A stretch of DNA of 64,000 nt from Microbacterium sp. 8M (GTDB taxonomy: Bacteria; Actinomycetota; Actinomycetes; Actinomycetales; Microbacteriaceae): contig NZ_LR733284.1 in NCBI RefSeq assembly GCF_902506375.1, forward strand, positions 1,143,147-1,207,146. Direction: 5' to 3'. Positions 20,988 to 30,056 of this stretch are shown piece after piece. Under the pieces are notes generated by a model, which made no database searches, was not told the DNA's origin, and saw only the letters and a list, made by a program, of their open reading frames with translations. How positions within the stretch are numbered: position 1 is the first letter of the stretch; the number at the start of each line of letters is the position of its first letter. Position numbers and translations under genes: made by a program.

Positions 20988-21770
20988 TCAGGAGGCCGGT
21001 GCGGGAGCGGGAGCGCTCAAGGTCGGCAGGAGCGCGTCGAGGCGGTCCGCGGTGTCCTCCCAGCCGTCCACGGCGACGCAGGGCACGCCGAGGGCCTTCA
21101 CGGGGTAGTCGTTGCCGCCTTCGTCGAGCCGGTCGCCGTAGAACAGCATCTCGCCGAAGGGGATGCCGGTGCGCTCGGCGAGTTCGGTCATCCCGTAGGC
21201 CTTGTCGATGCCGGCCCGGGTGATGTCGATCGAGGTGGATCCGCCCGAGCGGACCTCCAGGTCGGGCACGCGGAGGGCCACGGCGTCGCGGAGCGCGGCG
21301 CGGCGGGAGCCGTCCGGGTCCCATGCCTTCTTCGCGTCGTGCGGGGCGCGCTGTCCGAGGGCGGAGAACGTGATCTGGGATCCGCGGTCCTCGAGGATGG
21401 GACCCCACGTCTCGGTCTCCCACAGGCCGAGGCGACGGGCCTCCTCCTCGAGCGCGGCCAGGGCGGCGTCCTTCTGCTCGGCGCTGAGGTCGCGGGCGTA
21501 GACGAGCGCGAATCCGGTTCCGTCGTGGCGGAGGTAGCGGGTGCCGCAGGTGGGCAGCAGGTGGATGCGCTGGAGCGTGGCGGCGCCGGCGTCCCCGAGG
21601 CGCGAGACGACCTGGGTGCGGAACTGCTCCTCGTTGCCGCCGGAGATGATGGCGACCTCGACGCGCTCGGCGAGGGCGAGCAGGAGTGCGGCGATGCGGG
21701 GTTCGATCGCGCTCTTGGAGGCGGCGAGGGTGTCGTCGAGGTCGAAGGCGACCAGGCGTGGCGTCGTCAT
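20988..21770 (-). CDS. HAD-IIB family hydrolase, phosphomannomutase-like
   Basis: 260 residues. Motif I FDLDDTLAASKS (Asp at about 9 and 11), motif II IISGGN (about 43-48), a C2B cap, motif III near IDKAYGM, and motif IV FYGDRLDEGGNDYPV. This is the pattern of eukaryote-like phosphomannomutases and sugar-phosphate phosphatases. The ATG at 21770 begins MTTPRLVAFDLDD; longer in-frame extensions upstream lack family similarity. The C-terminus is an alanine/proline run. Actual substrate unknown. Confidence 0.82.
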   Translation of the reverse strand: MTTPRLVAFDLDDTLAASKSAIEPRIAALLLALAERVEVAIISGGNEEQFRTQVVSRLGDAGAATLQRIHLLPTCGTRYLRHDGTGFALVYARDLSAEQKDAALAALEEEARRLGLWETETWGPILEDRGSQITFSALGQRAPHDAKKAWDPDGSRRAALRDAVALRVPDLEVRSGGSTSIDITRAGIDKAYGMTELAERTGIPFGEMLFYGDRLDEGGNDYPVKALGVPCVAVDGWEDTADRLDALLPTLSAPAPAPAS

Positions 21771-22025
21771 AGCGGTTCCAGGATACGGGAGAAGCCTGAG
21801 CGGAGCCGCCGAGCCAGGGCCGAGCGGGGCGCCGCACGTGACCGAGCGACTCTTCGTGCGCGCGACGGTGCCTGCGAGGACGCCGCCGAGATGTGCGCAA
21901 GGAGAGTCGTCCGCCGGGCGATTCTCTACGGAGGTTGCGAGGAGTGCTCCCCAGGCGCTTCTCCGCACGTCGCATTCGCGACACGTGGAGCCTCTGCGCT
22001 GGGCCGCCTGACTTACCGAGATAAC
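21771..22025. other. Intergenic stretch without recognised features
   Basis: About 255 bases between the HAD gene start and the tRNA-Pro terminator. No credible gene, RNA or repeat was seen. Together with 22142-22552 it flanks the tRNA with non-coding DNA. Confidence 0.5.
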
Positions 22026-22062
22026 GAGAGAGGGACCGACCTTCTGGGTCGGTCCCTCTCTC
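22026..22062 (-). terminator. Hairpin terminator downstream of tRNA-Pro
   Basis: A perfect 16-base-pair stem (GAGAGAGGGACCGACC with 22047-22062) and five-base loop, three bases beyond the tRNA 3' end on the minus strand. Confidence 0.8.
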
Positions 22063-22064
22063 AT

Positions 22065-22141
<77 letters not shown>

Positions 22142-22552
22142 TGGCAACCGTTCAAGTCTATACGGCGAGGGGCTTGGGAGCGAATCGAGGCGGAACCCGC
22201 GCGTGGCGAAGCTGTTGAGTCAGCGGGTTTGGGTGAATCGGGTGCGCAAGAAGCCAATTGAGGTCGATCTCATCGTCGACCTAGTTGAGCGTGACGGCGT
22301 TGCTGCCGCCAGTGCCGTTACCTGGGTGACGGTGACGTCGCAGAGGTTCACGTCGGCGTTTCCCGCGAAGCAGCGCTATGCGGTCCAGATGACCGCCGAA
22401 GCCGCCGCCTGATCCGCCGCAGTATCTGCGTATCGCCTATACCTTGTTCCCCCTTCCCTATTCCGGCATGACGCAGAAGCGTTGGGGTCTGGCACAGGCG
22501 TCGGCCCTCCGCGAAAGAGCGACGCCGTGGGGAACGTTGAGTATCGGTGGCA
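22142..22552. other. Lower-GC intergenic stretch beside tRNA-Pro
   Basis: About 410 bases of visibly lower GC than the rest of the window. Open frames here match nothing I recognise and lack good start signals. Possibly degenerate remnants of an element that entered near the tRNA. Confidence 0.4.
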
Positions 22553-23134
22553 CTAGCCGTTGGGGTGCTCGGCGTGCCACTGTTTGACGGGGTCGATCCA
22601 AGGGACGTTCGGGTCGGGGCGGATCACGAACGTTTCGCCGATCTTCCATGTGTGCTCGCCGGGTGCGTACCCGACTCCGTTGTATCTGGCGACGGTGTCC
22701 ATGTCGGTGCAGAGTCGCGTCTCGATGCCGTCGAGGTTGTCGCCAGCGACGGTTGTGTAGCTGACGATCTTTCCTTGGCCATTGACGCTCACGATGCCGT
22801 TTGCGCCCTCGCGAGGACCGAAGTCAATCGGTTCGGTCCGGAGTTCGGCATGCTCGATGAGGTTTCCGTTGCCATCGACCTCGCCGCTGATCTGGATCTG
22901 TGCAAGTGGGTGGCAATTCTCCGCGCCCCCTACACGCTCTTGCTCTGTCTTCGGGAGGACTGCTGTGGGCTTCGGGGCAGGGGCCGCCGATCGCGCGGGC
23001 ATGCTCAATTCCGGAGTCGGTGTGGGCGGAATGGCGGACGTGACGGTCACGACGGTGTACCCCGCACCGACGACGAGGCCCGCAACGATCAGGGCGACAG
23101 CGGACCAGGTGGCGATCTTCGCGTTGCGGTTCAT
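22553..23134 (-). CDS. LysM-like secreted or membrane-anchored protein
   Basis: 193 residues. N-terminal membrane segment (about 9-32) that may be an uncleaved signal, then a proline/threonine-rich linker. The C-terminal region has a LysM-type pattern (TVAGDNLDGIETRLC then a DMDTVARYNG and a WKIGETFVI strand, about 125-175), suggesting peptidoglycan binding. AGAAGGGG lies nine bases before the ATG. GC is noticeably lower than in neighbours, with unusual codons, pointing to horizontal acquisition. It is isolated in non-coding DNA between the tRNA-Pro and the phosphoesterase gene. Confidence 0.72.
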   Translation of the reverse strand: MNRNAKIATWSAVALIVAGLVVGAGYTVVTVTSAIPPTPTPELSMPARSAAPAPKPTAVLPKTEQERVGGAENCHPLAQIQISGEVDGNGNLIEHAELRTEPIDFGPREGANGIVSVNGQGKIVSYTTVAGDNLDGIETRLCTDMDTVARYNGVGYAPGEHTWKIGETFVIRPDPNVPWIDPVKQWHAEHPNG

Positions 23135-23248
23135 AGCGTGATCCCCTTCTTGGGGCTGAGACGGTTGTCAGTCGGGCCACTATTCCTCGGATGCGGGATC
23201 GATCGCCGCGCGGGTCTAAGAGCTGTTCGGTGCACCGACTCTACGTGT

Positions 23249-24184
23249 TCAGCCTCGGGGCAGCAGCGTGAGCAGGGTGGCCTCGGGGCGGCAGGCGAAC
23301 CGGACCGGGGCGTAGATCGAGTGCCCGCACCCGGCGCTCACGTTGAGCGGCACGGTGCGTCCGGCGTGCGACCAGGAGCTGAGACCCTTGGCCTGCTTCA
23401 GCGGGATGTCGCAGTTCGCGACGACGGCCCCGAAACCCGGGATGCACACCTGGCCGCCGTGCGTGTGGCCGCCGAGGATCGCGTCGGCGCCGAGATCCGT
23501 GAACGCGTTCAGCACGCGCTGATACGGCGCATGCGTCACGCCCAGCACGGGTATGTCGGCAGAGCGGGGGCCCAGCGCGTCGATCGCCGACGGCAGCGCC
23601 TCGAGGTCGTCCCAGTCGCGGTGCGCGTCTTCCACGCCGAACAGGTCGATGCGCGAGCCTGCGACCGTGAGGGTGGCGGCCGTGTTGTTCAGGTCGGTCC
23701 AGCCCAGCTCGTCCGTGAAGAAGGCGTCCATCGCGGCGGTGTCGAGCTTCGGGGCGGTGGGCACCCGTGCCGACGGCCCCATGAAGTACCGGAACGGATT
23801 GCGCGGCGATGGCGCGTGCACATCGTTGGAACCGTGCACGAAGACGCCCGGGACGCCCGCGAACGGTGCGAACGCGGCACGCACGCCCTCGAGACCGCGC
23901 TCGTGACCGAGGTTGTCGCCGGTGTTCACGACGAGGTCGGGTCGCAGCTGGGCGAGGGACGCGAGCCAGCGCTGCTTGCGGTGCTGCCACGGCGCCATGT
24001 GCGCGTCCGAGACGTGCAGGATCCGCAGCGGGCGGGATCCTGCCGGCAGCGACCGCGCCGTGGCGTGGCGCAGCGTGAACAGGTAACGCTCGATGCCGAT
24101 GCCCCAGGTCGCCGCCGCGACACCGGCGGCCCCCACCGCACCGAGTGCGATGAGGGCCGGACGGGTGGCTCGGGCAGGCGTCAT
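23249..24184 (-). CDS. Membrane-anchored metallophosphoesterase
   Basis: 311 residues. N-terminal hydrophobic segment (about 9-28), then a calcineurin-like phosphoesterase domain with the metal ligands in order: SDAHM (about 59-63), NTGDNL (about 88), GSNDVH (about 118; N replaces the usual NH of GNHD), and GGHTHGGQ (about 240). It resembles YkuE/YaeI-type enzymes. The start ATG overlaps the stop of the penicillin-binding protein gene (ATGA), so it is the second gene of that operon, as is common in actinobacteria. Substrate unknown, possibly a phospholipid or envelope phosphate ester. Confidence 0.88.
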   Translation of the reverse strand: MTPARATRPALIALGAVGAAGVAAATWGIGIERYLFTLRHATARSLPAGSRPLRILHVSDAHMAPWQHRKQRWLASLAQLRPDLVVNTGDNLGHERGLEGVRAAFAPFAGVPGVFVHGSNDVHAPSPRNPFRYFMGPSARVPTAPKLDTAAMDAFFTDELGWTDLNNTAATLTVAGSRIDLFGVEDAHRDWDDLEALPSAIDALGPRSADIPVLGVTHAPYQRVLNAFTDLGADAILGGHTHGGQVCIPGFGAVVANCDIPLKQAKGLSSWSHAGRTVPLNVSAGCGHSIYAPVRFACRPEATLLTLLPRG

Positions 24185-26829
24185 GGCTTGCAGTTCTTCG
24201 TCGTGTAGTTCAGCGTGACGGAGGACCCCTTCGGGGCGGCGGTGCCGGCTGCCGGATTCGTCGCCGTCACTGTGCCGGACTCGTCGCCGTTGCCGGGCGT
24301 GCAGGCGCCCTTCACCGCTTGGAAGCCCGCTGTCTTGAGCGCGTTCGCGGCGTCGCCCATGGTCATGCCGACGACGTTCGGCACGGTCGCGCCCTGCCCG
24401 TTGCTCGGGCTGATCGTGATGGTGCTGCCAGTGACGACCTGGCCAGGGCCCGGATCCTGCTGCGCGACCTGGTCCGTTGGCAGGTTGCTCTGCACCGGGG
24501 CGCCGACCGACACCGAGAACCCGACGCCCTCGAGCGTCTGCGTCGCCTGGTCGACGGTCATGCCGACGACGTTCGGCAGATTCGTGTACGACTGCTTGAG
24601 CTGGCTCTGGATCGGGTCCGGGAAGGACCCTCCGGGGAACAGCTCGTCCGCCGCGCTGAGGATGGCCTTGCTCAACGGATACCGGATGTTCGGAACGCCG
24701 ATGTCCTGCGTGTAGAAGTCGTTGATGTTGACATCGCCGCTCGCCTGGCCCACCCAGACGCCCGTCGTGGAGGTCGTCGAGGACGACATGAGCATCGTCT
24801 GAGCGTTGTTGTGCGAACCGGTCTTTCCGATCAGCGGGGTGCCGTCGTAGGGGTTCGCCTGCGAACCGGTACCGCCGTTCATGACGCCCTGGAGGGCGTA
24901 CGCAGCCCCGGCCGCGATCTCCGGCTTGATGACCTCCGTGCAGGTGGTGGGTGCGAGCGGGATGTCCGCACCGTCGGGTCCGGTGATCTTGTCGATCGCG
25001 TGCGGGTCGCAGCGCGTGCCGTTGTTGGCGATCGCCGCGTATACGGCGGCCATGTCGAGAGGCGCGATGTTCTTCGACCCGAGCACATCGAACGGCGCCG
25101 GCGCAGAGGCGAGGATGTTCCCGTCGTCGTCGGTGATGTTCTCGCGGTTGTTGACCGGCAGCATCTTGCCCTTGTACTCGGTGCCGAGGTGCACGCCCAT
25201 CCGGGCCGCGAGGTCGTTGATGTCGCAGAGATCGAGCTTCGACGCCATGCCGAGGAAGCCGCTGTTCAGCGACAGCTTCGTGAACTCCATCGGCGTGCCG
25301 GTGAAGCCTCGCTGATTCTGGAAGTTGCCGATCTCGCCGGCGTCCGCCGGCATCGTGCTGTCTCCGCACTTGAACGTCATCCGCCTGAGATTGCCGTCGA
25401 CGGACTCGCGCAGGGAATGGCCCTTCTCGAGCCAGTCGAGGAGCGTGAACACCTTGTACGTGGATCCGACCGAGAAGCCGATGCCGCCCCCGTGCGCCTG
25501 ATCGGCGGCGTAGACGATTCCCGTCTGGCCCGGAGGCGCATCCTGCGCCTCGTTGAACACGGTGTTCTGCGCGAGCGCGAGGATCCTGCCGGTCTTGGGA
25601 TCGAGGTTCACGGCCGCGGCGCCGAAGTCCATGCCTTCGATCGTCGGGGTGGTGTAGTCGTGCATCGCCTGCACGGCCGCGGCCTGCATCGGCGCGGACA
25701 AGGTCGTGTAGATGTTCAGGCCGCCGCGGAGCAGCTTGTCGGCGCGGTCCTTCTGCGGACCGAGCGCGGAGTCGAGCGACGAGTCGCTCTCCAGCGTGGC
25801 CTGCACGTACTTGCAGAAATACGCGTTGTCACCGGCGTCCGCGCAGCCGGAGGAGGGCGTCTTGATGACGGGCGTGATCGGCTGCTTCTTGGCTTCCTCG
25901 TATTCGGCCGTCGTGATCTTGCCGAGCGTGTGCATGCGGCTGAGCACGTAGTTCCGGCGCACGAGGGTGTCGTGGTAGCCGTCGGCCTGCGAGTTCTTGC
26001 AGTTGTTGCCATCCTTGTCGCAGTCGTACGTGCCACCGGGCAGGTCGATGCGGAAGGCGTTCGGGTTCTGCACCATGCCGACGAGGGTCGCGGCCTGCAC
26101 GGCGTTGAGCTGCGACGCGGAGACGCTGAAATAGCGCTGCGCGGCGGCCTCGATGCCGTAGGTCGTGCCACCGAAGTTCACCAGGTTCAGGTAGCCGATG
26201 AGGATGTCCTGCTTGGAGTACTGCTTCTCGATCGCCGTGGCGTAGCGGATCTCCTGCAGCTTGCGCGCGATGCCCTTGGAACCGACGGCCGAGGCCGCGT
26301 CCAGCCAGCACTGCTGGAGCTTGTCATCGCGCTTCTTGTCCGAGAGGGGCACGCCCTTCTCGCACTCCTGCAGCAGCACGTTCTTCACGTACTGCTGGCT
26401 GATCGAGGATCCGCCGTTGGTCGAGGATCCGGTCACGTTGCCGACGATCGCCTTGAGCGTGCCGGTGATGTCGATGCCGCCGTGCGAGTAGAAGTTCTTG
26501 TCCTCACTGGCCAGCAGCGCGTCGTACAGCACAGGCGCGACCTGGTCGTACTTCACCGGGACACGGTTCTGATCGTAGAAGCGCGCCATGACCTGGTCGG
26601 TGCCGTTGGCGTCCTTCGCGTAGATCGTCGTCGGCAGCATCGGGCGGTCGACCTTCAGGTTGGAGGGCAGGCCCTCGAACAGGTCGATCGACTGAGCGGC
26701 GGTAGCGCCGGTCACGGCGAACACCGGAGTGACGGCGGCCGTCACGAGCACACCGGCGACGACGCTGAGACCGACGAGGCCGGCCAGGCCGCTGAGCACA
26801 CCGGTGAGCGTGCGTTTGGTCTGAGGCAT
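24181..26829 (-). CDS. Class A penicillin-binding protein with PASTA domains
   Basis: 882 residues, PonA2-like. Bifunctional cell-wall synthase. A short cytoplasmic N-terminus and one membrane anchor (about 10-40) precede a glycosyltransferase GT51 domain (about 80-260) with catalytic Glu in EDKNFYSHGG. The transpeptidase domain has STYK (Ser about 456), SLN and KTG (Lys about 669). Two C-terminal PASTA repeats begin LPNVVGMTVDQA and VPNVVGMTMGDA and probably bind muropeptides. The ATG is preferred over an upstream in-frame TTG because TACGAT lies seven bases upstream (leaderless). Divergent from the DUF4177-RidA pair. Confidence 0.93.
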   Translation of the reverse strand: MPQTKRTLTGVLSGLAGLVGLSVVAGVLVTAAVTPVFAVTGATAAQSIDLFEGLPSNLKVDRPMLPTTIYAKDANGTDQVMARFYDQNRVPVKYDQVAPVLYDALLASEDKNFYSHGGIDITGTLKAIVGNVTGSSTNGGSSISQQYVKNVLLQECEKGVPLSDKKRDDKLQQCWLDAASAVGSKGIARKLQEIRYATAIEKQYSKQDILIGYLNLVNFGGTTYGIEAAAQRYFSVSASQLNAVQAATLVGMVQNPNAFRIDLPGGTYDCDKDGNNCKNSQADGYHDTLVRRNYVLSRMHTLGKITTAEYEEAKKQPITPVIKTPSSGCADAGDNAYFCKYVQATLESDSSLDSALGPQKDRADKLLRGGLNIYTTLSAPMQAAAVQAMHDYTTPTIEGMDFGAAAVNLDPKTGRILALAQNTVFNEAQDAPPGQTGIVYAADQAHGGGIGFSVGSTYKVFTLLDWLEKGHSLRESVDGNLRRMTFKCGDSTMPADAGEIGNFQNQRGFTGTPMEFTKLSLNSGFLGMASKLDLCDINDLAARMGVHLGTEYKGKMLPVNNRENITDDDGNILASAPAPFDVLGSKNIAPLDMAAVYAAIANNGTRCDPHAIDKITGPDGADIPLAPTTCTEVIKPEIAAGAAYALQGVMNGGTGSQANPYDGTPLIGKTGSHNNAQTMLMSSSTTSTTGVWVGQASGDVNINDFYTQDIGVPNIRYPLSKAILSAADELFPGGSFPDPIQSQLKQSYTNLPNVVGMTVDQATQTLEGVGFSVSVGAPVQSNLPTDQVAQQDPGPGQVVTGSTITISPSNGQGATVPNVVGMTMGDAANALKTAGFQAVKGACTPGNGDESGTVTATNPAAGTAAPKGSSVTLNYTTKNCKP

Positions 26830-26903
26830 ACGCTTGATCGTAGGGGAGTTCCCTGAACGCAAACTTTGACGCGCCCGCGCGCGTCCGTCCCTCCGGGAGA
26901 GCC

Positions 26904-27128
26904 ATGACCACGTGGGAGTACCTCACCACTCCGCTGCTGATCCACAACACCGCCGCGATCCTGAACAACTGGGGCAAGCAGGGGTGGGAGCTCGTCCAGG
27001 TCGTCACCGGTCCCGAGGGCGGGCTCGTGGCGTACCTCAAGCGTCCGGTCGGCGGCGACGCGGCCGCCAACACGGGTCTCGGCGCCGCCGCGGAGGCCGC
27101 TCGTCAGTTCGAAGGAGACAACGCATGA
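26904..27128 (+). CDS. Small DUF4177-like protein
   Basis: 74 residues, beginning MTTWEYLTTPLLIHNTAAIL, with the WGKQGWELVQVV segment typical of DUF4177 proteins and an alanine-rich tail. Soluble, function unknown. CGGGAGAG precedes the ATG. It overlaps the RidA start by four bases (ATGA), and the pair lies divergent from the penicillin-binding protein, an arrangement resembling the mycobacterial ponA2 region. Confidence 0.75.
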   Translation: MTTWEYLTTPLLIHNTAAILNNWGKQGWELVQVVTGPEGGLVAYLKRPVGGDAAANTGLGAAAEAARQFEGDNA

Positions 27129-27583
27129 CCATCAGTTCCCGCCTCGCCGAGCTCGGCATCGAGCTTCCGGCCGTCGCCGCGCCGGTGGCCGCGTACGTGC
27201 CCGCCCGGGTGCACGCCGGACTCGTGTACACATCGGGGCAGCTGCCGTTCGTGTCCGGCTCGCTTCCGGCGACCGGCAAGGTCGGTGCCGAGGTTCCGGC
27301 GGAGGACGCCAAGGGGCTTGCACGGCTCTGCGCGCTGAACGCCCTGGCCGCGGCAGCGGATGCCGCCGGCGGTGTGGACCGGATCGGCGGCGTGCTGCGG
27401 GTGGGCGGGTTCGTCGCCTCGGCCCCGTCGTTCTCCGGCCAGCCCGGCGTCATCAACGGCGCGAGCGAGGTGCTCGGCGAGATCTTCGGGGACGCGGGCA
27501 AGCACGCCCGCGCCGCCGTCGGCGTCGCGGTGCTGCCCCTGGACAGCCCGGTCGAGGTCGAGGTGGTCTTCACCCTCGCCTGA
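27125..27583 (+). CDS. RidA/YjgF-family protein
   Basis: 152 residues. Family members hydrolyse reactive enamine/imine intermediates released by PLP enzymes. The barrel-like fold shows the LVYTSGQLPF and VNALAAA-type helices, plus RVGGFVAS. The classical catalytic Arg near the C-terminus (usually in the PRSAVGV motif) appears here as ARAAVGV. Residues are longer at the N-terminus than in E. coli RidA, matching the actinobacterial subgroup. Translationally coupled to the DUF4177 gene. Confidence 0.85.
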   Translation: MTISSRLAELGIELPAVAAPVAAYVPARVHAGLVYTSGQLPFVSGSLPATGKVGAEVPAEDAKGLARLCALNALAAAADAAGGVDRIGGVLRVGGFVASAPSFSGQPGVINGASEVLGEIFGDAGKHARAAVGVAVLPLDSPVEVEVVFTLA

Positions 27584-27594
27584 CGGCGATACGT

Positions 27595-27649
27595 ACGAGA
27601 CCCCGATCCGGACCCTTCGACAAGCTCAGGGACCGGATCGGGGTCTCGT
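27595..27649. terminator. Bidirectional hairpin with REP-like loop
   Basis: A perfect 17-base-pair stem (ACGAGACCCCGATCCGG with 27633-27649) between the convergent RidA and acs genes. The 21-base loop carries the REP-like core CCTTCGAC..GCTCAGGGACC also found inside dnaX. Confidence 0.8.
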
Positions 27650-27668
27650 CCTTAAGAGGTCGTGCGAC

Positions 27669-29633
27669 CTACTTGACCTGGGCCGAGATCACGCTCATCA
27701 CCGCGGTGTCGGCGAGCGTCGTGGTGTCGCCGACCTCACGGCCCTCCGCGACGTCGCGCAGCAGGCGGCGCATGATCTTGCCGGAGCGGGTCTTCGGCAG
27801 CTCGCCGACGATGTACACGTCGCGGGGACGGGCGATCGGGCCGATCTGCTCGCCCACCCAGCCGCGCAGCTGCTGGGCGAGCCCCTCGGGGGAGTGCGCC
27901 TTGAAGTAGCTCTCCTTGATGATCACGAAGGCGACGACGGCCTGCCCCGTGGTCTCGTCGGACGCGCCGACCACCGCGGCCTCGGCCGTGGCCTCGTGGG
28001 CGACCAGCGCCGACTCGATCTCCGCCGTGGACAGGCGGTGGCCGGAGACGTTCATCACGTCGTCGACGCGGCCGAGCAGCCAGAGGTCGCCGTCCTCGTC
28101 GAAGCGGGCTCCGTCGCCGGCGAAGTAGTAGCCCTTCTCGGCGAACTTCTCCCAGTAGGTCTCGACGAAGCGCTCAGGGTCGCCCCAGATGCCGCGCAGC
28201 ATGCTCGGCCAGGGCTCGGTGATCGCCAGGAGACCACCGCCGCCGACACCCACCGAGTTGCCGTCGTCGTCCACGACATCGATGGAGATCCCCGGCAGCG
28301 CGACCTGCGCCGAACCCGGCTTGGTCGCGGTGACGCCGGGCAGGGGAGAGGCCATGATGGCACCGGTCTCGGTCTGCCACCAGGTGTCCACGATCGGCGT
28401 GCGGCCGCCGCCGATGACGTCGCGGTACCAGATCCACGCCTCCGGGTTGATCGGCTCGCCGACGGATCCGAGCAGGCGCAGGCTGGACAGGTCGTACCGG
28501 TTCGGGATCTCGCGGCCGAGCTTCATGAACGACCGGATCGCGGTCGGCGCGGTGTAGAGCGTGGTCACGCCGTACTTCTGGATGATGTCCCACCAGCGGC
28601 CCTGCTGCGGGGTCTCCGGCGTGCCCTCGTACATGACCTGGGTGGCGCCGTTCGCGAGCGGCCCGTAGGCGACGTAGGAGTGGCCGGTGACCCAGCCGAT
28701 GTCGGCCGTGCACCAGTAGACGTCCGTCTCCGGCTTGAGGTCGAACACGACCCGGTGCGTGTACGACGCCTGGGTGAGGTATCCGCCGGAGGTGTGCAGG
28801 ATGCCCTTCGGCTTCCCGGTGGTGCCGGAGGTGTACAGGATGAAGAGCGGGTTCTCCGCCGGGAAGGCCTGAGCCTCGTGCTCGTCGGACGCGGCGGTGA
28901 CGGCCTCGTGGTACCAGAGGTCGCGGGCGTCGTCCCACTCGATCTCGTTCTCGCACCGCTTCACGACGATGACGTGCTCGACGGTGTTCTGCTCGCCCTC
29001 GCCGCGATCCGCCAGCGCCTGATCCACGGTCGGCTTCAACGGGGAGGCCTTGCCCTTGCGATACCCGCCGTCCGCGGTGATGACGACCTTGGCGCCGGCG
29101 TCGTCGATGCGCGAGCGCAGGCTGTCGGCGCTGAACCCGCCGAAGACGACGGAGTGGATCGCGCCGATTCGAGCTACGGCGAGCATCGAGGCGACGGCCT
29201 CGGGGATCATCGGGAGATAGATCGCGACGCGGTCGCCGTGGCCGACGCCGAGACCCTCCAGCACGTTCGCGAGGCGCTTGACCTCGGCAGTGAGCTCTGC
29301 GTAGGTGATGCGGCGCTCGTCGCCCGGCTCGCCCTCCCAGAGCAGGGCGACTCGGTCGCCGTCGCCCGCCTCCACGTGGCGGTCCAGGCAGTTGTAGGCC
29401 ACGTTCAGCTCGCCGTCGGCGAACCACTTCGCGAACGGCGGTGTGGACCAGTCCAGCACCTGGGTGAACGGGGTGTGCCAGTGCAGCTCCCGCGCCTGCT
29501 TCGCCCAGAACGCCTCGCGATCGGTGGCGGCTTCCGAGTAGATCTCGGGCTGTGCGACAGCGGCTGCCGCGAACTCGGGAGAGGGCGGGAACACACGGGT
29601 CTCATCGAAGACGTGATCGATCTGGCTGCTCAT
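27669..29633 (-). CDS. acs: Acetyl-CoA synthetase (AMP-forming)
   Basis: 654 residues, full length. Activates acetate to acetyl-CoA through acetyl-AMP. ANL-superfamily core motifs: [11 protein letters not shown] (about 265), WWQTETG (about 412), the [11 protein letters not shown] hinge region, and [11 protein letters not shown] with the conserved lysine (about 609) that is the acetylation site in family members. The ATG at 29633 is chosen for AAAGGAG upstream and family agreement. Ends convergent to RidA at a strong hairpin. A candidate promoter lies 60-85 bases upstream. Confidence 0.96.
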   Translation of the reverse strand: MSSQIDHVFDETRVFPPSPEFAAAAVAQPEIYSEAATDREAFWAKQARELHWHTPFTQVLDWSTPPFAKWFADGELNVAYNCLDRHVEAGDGDRVALLWEGEPGDERRITYAELTAEVKRLANVLEGLGVGHGDRVAIYLPMIPEAVASMLAVARIGAIHSVVFGGFSADSLRSRIDDAGAKVVITADGGYRKGKASPLKPTVDQALADRGEGEQNTVEHVIVVKRCENEIEWDDARDLWYHEAVTAASDEHEAQAFPAENPLFILYTSGTTGKPKGILHTSGGYLTQASYTHRVVFDLKPETDVYWCTADIGWVTGHSYVAYGPLANGATQVMYEGTPETPQQGRWWDIIQKYGVTTLYTAPTAIRSFMKLGREIPNRYDLSSLRLLGSVGEPINPEAWIWYRDVIGGGRTPIVDTWWQTETGAIMASPLPGVTATKPGSAQVALPGISIDVVDDDGNSVGVGGGGLLAITEPWPSMLRGIWGDPERFVETYWEKFAEKGYYFAGDGARFDEDGDLWLLGRVDDVMNVSGHRLSTAEIESALVAHEATAEAAVVGASDETTGQAVVAFVIIKESYFKAHSPEGLAQQLRGWVGEQIGPIARPRDVYIVGELPKTRSGKIMRRLLRDVAEGREVGDTTTLADTAVMSVISAQVK

Positions 29634-29691
29634 GTGACAGGGCGCTCCTTTGCGGCGGTGATGCGTCGCGGCGTGGGCCACGACACCGGTG

Positions 29692-29718
29692 AATCTAGCC
29701 GTGCCCATCGTCCCTCAA
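29692..29718 (-). promoter_or_regulatory. Candidate acs promoter
   Basis: On the minus strand, TTGAGG (29718-29713) and TAGATT (29697-29692) with a 15-base spacer; the expected transcript would have a leader of roughly 50 bases. Spacing is slightly short, so this is tentative. Confidence 0.35.
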
Positions 29719-29748
29719 TACCGCCGGAAGTCGGTAGCGCCGTTCGTT

Positions 29749-29880
29749 TTGTTCGGTCTCTTTTCAGACGTACACTGTCCGACGGCCGATCATTCGAATC
29801 CGGCTTTCCCGCGGCAGCGACGGCCCCCCTCCGTCCACCGCGGCTGGGCGGCACCCCATTCCCCCCGTGGGGTGCCGCCC
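29749..29880 (+). ncRNA. Candidate small RNA with promoter and hairpin in the acs-tad divergent region
   Basis: TTGTTC (29749-29754) and TACACT (29771-29776), spaced by 16 bases, look like a sigma-70 promoter. About 100 bases later a perfect 13-base-pair hairpin occurs (GGGCGGCACCCCA with 29868-29880, nine-base loop). Both flanking genes point away, so a terminator-like hairpin here is unexplained unless a short transcript exists. No covariance evidence is available; the hairpin could instead be an operator. Confidence 0.3.
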
Positions 29881-30056
29881 ACTTCCGTTTCCGGGGCTCC
29901 CGCCCTCGGTTCCCGCCCGACGCCCCCGGTCCACGCTCGACCTCCCCGGTTCCCGCCCCGCGTCCCTCGCCCTGCACAGTCGCCGCGGGCGCGGACTTCT
30001 GCACGGGATGCGCGCAACCCGCTCTGCGGGACCCGGCGGGTGCCTAGCGTCGGGTC

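Noticed and set aside
24319..26856. Long open frame on the plus strand opposite the penicillin-binding protein gene
   Set aside because: Antisense shadow typical of high-GC DNA; the minus-strand product has all expected enzyme motifs.
27360..30047. Long open frame on the plus strand opposite acs
   Set aside because: Shadow of acs; starts inside ridA and has low-complexity composition.
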